Part shown: positions 63,180 through 64,000 of the stretch, one piece after another
Numbering within the stretch: the stretch's first letter is position 1
How the letters are laid out: each line of letters starts with the position of its first letter
Origin: Rhizobium leguminosarum
GTDB taxonomy: Bacteria; Pseudomonadota; Alphaproteobacteria; Rhizobiales; Rhizobiaceae
Direction of reading: 5' to 3'
Length of the DNA: 64,000 nucleotides
Assembly: GCF_017876795.1 (NCBI RefSeq)
Contig: NZ_JAGIOR010000001.1
Span: 2,320,501 to 2,384,500, forward strand
Notes under the pieces: generated by a model
Seen by the model: the letters and a program-made list of their open reading frames with translations, nothing else
Told to the model about the DNA's origin: nothing
Databases searched by the model: none
Program-made: the position numbers and the translations under genes

Positions 63180-64000
63180 ATGCGATTTGTCCTGCGTATC
63201 CTGAAGGCGCTTGCTCTCCTTGTCGTTCTCGTCGTCATCGGCGTCGCCGGCTGGCTCTTCGTCCAGCCGCCGGAATTGCTGCGTGTCGGTGACGGATATG
63301 CCGCCAAGATCGTCTGCTCCAACGTCTTCGTCGCCGGCCGGGAGGCCGAGGAAGTGCTCCATGATGATGTCCAGGCGCCCGGAAATCCGCTGCTGCGGCT
63401 GGTGCGCGTCAGCGTCGACCACGACGACGACCGTGTTACGGCGCGCTTCATGGGACTGTTTGCGTCGAGTTATGCGCTCTATCGTGGCGCTTTCGGCTGC
63501 ACGAGCGTGCCGGATGGCAATTTCGAGGCGGCGGTGAATACGGTGCCTTTCAATGCGCCGGCCAGGGTGGAGGCGAACGGGGCGTTGTGGCCGGAGGGTG
63601 AGGGCGCCGGTGATCAACCGGACCAAAAGATCGCCAGGCTGCTTGCCGATGCAACAGTCGCTGGCCCGGCCATGCGGGCGATCGTGCTGGTGCGCAACGG
63701 CCGCATCGTCGCCGAAACTTATGGCGCCGGCTTCTCGGCGAAGACACCGCTGATCGGCTGGTCGATGACGAAGACGGTGAATGCTGCGATCCTCGGCCGG
63801 CTGATGCTCGACGGCAAGATCTCCTTCGACGATGATCATCTGCTGGCGCAGTGGAAGAATGATGGGCGCGCCAGGATCAAGGTCTCGGATCTGCTCGGCA
63901 TGGAGAGCGGCCTTGCATTCAATGAGGATTATGGCGACGTCGCCGACGTAACGCGCATGCTCTATCTCGATCCCGACATGGTATCGCTGCCGGCGAACGC
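63180..64000 (+). CDS. Serine hydrolase, class C beta-lactamase / 6-aminohexanoate-dimer hydrolase type (3' end outside window)
   Basis: The first 273 residues of a longer protein. An N-terminal membrane anchor or uncleaved signal is present (LRILKALALLVVLVVIGVAG). The beta-lactamase domain begins after about 150 residues, with RAIVLVRNGRIVAETYG and the nucleophile motif SMTK (Ser-Met-Thr-Lys, type S-x-x-K) near residue 197, then LLGMESGLAFNEDYGDV. A start at ATG 63180 follows ATGGAGGA. It is divergent from btaA. It probably faces the periplasm and hydrolyses an amide or ester; the substrate is unknown. Confidence 0.85.
   Translation, partial: MRFVLRILKALALLVVLVVIGVAGWLFVQPPELLRVGDGYAAKIVCSNVFVAGREAEEVLHDDVQAPGNPLLRLVRVSVDHDDDRVTARFMGLFASSYALYRGAFGCTSVPDGNFEAAVNTVPFNAPARVEANGALWPEGEGAGDQPDQKIARLLADATVAGPAMRAIVLVRNGRIVAETYGAGFSAKTPLIGWSMTKTVNAAILGRLMLDGKISFDDDHLLAQWKNDGRARIKVSDLLGMESGLAFNEDYGDVADVTRMLYLDPDMVSLPAN

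Overview
The window reads as chromosomal DNA of a Rhizobium of the R. etli / R. leguminosarum group. The support is a cinR-cinI-cinS quorum-sensing locus, a betaine-lipid btaAB operon, many binding-protein ABC transporters, high-GC codon use, and palindromic intergenic repeats of rhizobial type. This placement comes from recognising families and synteny by eye; no database search was made.

Positions 1-4441 are the end of an integrated element, probably a decayed prophage, lying against the 3' end of a tRNA(CAU) gene (4442-4517, minus). It holds the 3' part of a large-terminase gene, an XkdF-like protease gene, small phage genes and several strong RNA hairpins. At the tRNA-proximal edge sits an oppositely oriented, less GC-rich cargo unit that encodes a YfbU-family protein and an overlapping unknown partner.

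Positions 4518-9790 carry a lone response-regulator receiver, the quorum-sensing locus, repeat-filled intergenic DNA, and small stress-type proteins (DUF2934, an RPVPQD-repeat protein behind a GGAAC-N18-TT promoter-like site, DUF4174). Positions 9793-17036 hold an FCD-type GntR regulator divergent from a Pot-type ABC transporter, an Asp/Glu/hydantoin-type racemase, a flavin-reductase-like protein and a UPF0303 protein. They look like one uptake and catabolic unit for a nitrogenous compound.

Positions 17166-23000 contain a DUF2799 lipoprotein gene, an AGE-family sugar epimerase/isomerase gene and metH. Positions 23124-30650 form a divergent amino-sugar-like locus: UTRA GntR regulator and BadF-type kinase to the left; sugar ABC transporter, Gfo/Idh/MocA oxidoreductase and ATPase to the right.

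Positions 31255-43162 are the most interesting metabolic block. An RpiR regulator and a Pot-type ABC transporter face an N-formylglutamate-amidohydrolase-like enzyme, an APC permease, a glutamine-synthetase-like gamma-glutamyl ligase, an aldehyde dehydrogenase and an iron alcohol dehydrogenase. The set fits gamma-glutamylation of an amine or amino alcohol, two oxidations, then hydrolysis. Two inverted repeats of TGAA...TTCA type lie in the divergent control region.

Positions 43459-64000 hold a solitary ParA ATPase, an L,D-transpeptidase, small metabolic genes (DUF4432, TIGR01244, RidA), a TPP-enzyme/CoA-transferase/EamA/lipase set, RNase T2, EttA, an ArsR-methyltransferase fusion (SahR type) with metF, a 25-residue membrane peptide, a frameshifted EamA gene, two peptidoglycan-active enzymes, btaAB, and the start of a serine hydrolase gene. 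The same ATAAAGATATCTTTAT palindrome precedes both metH and the sahR-metF pair, 36 kb apart, so the two loci form a visible methionine-cycle regulon. All three complete ABC operons have a strong hairpin between the binding-protein gene and the first permease gene.
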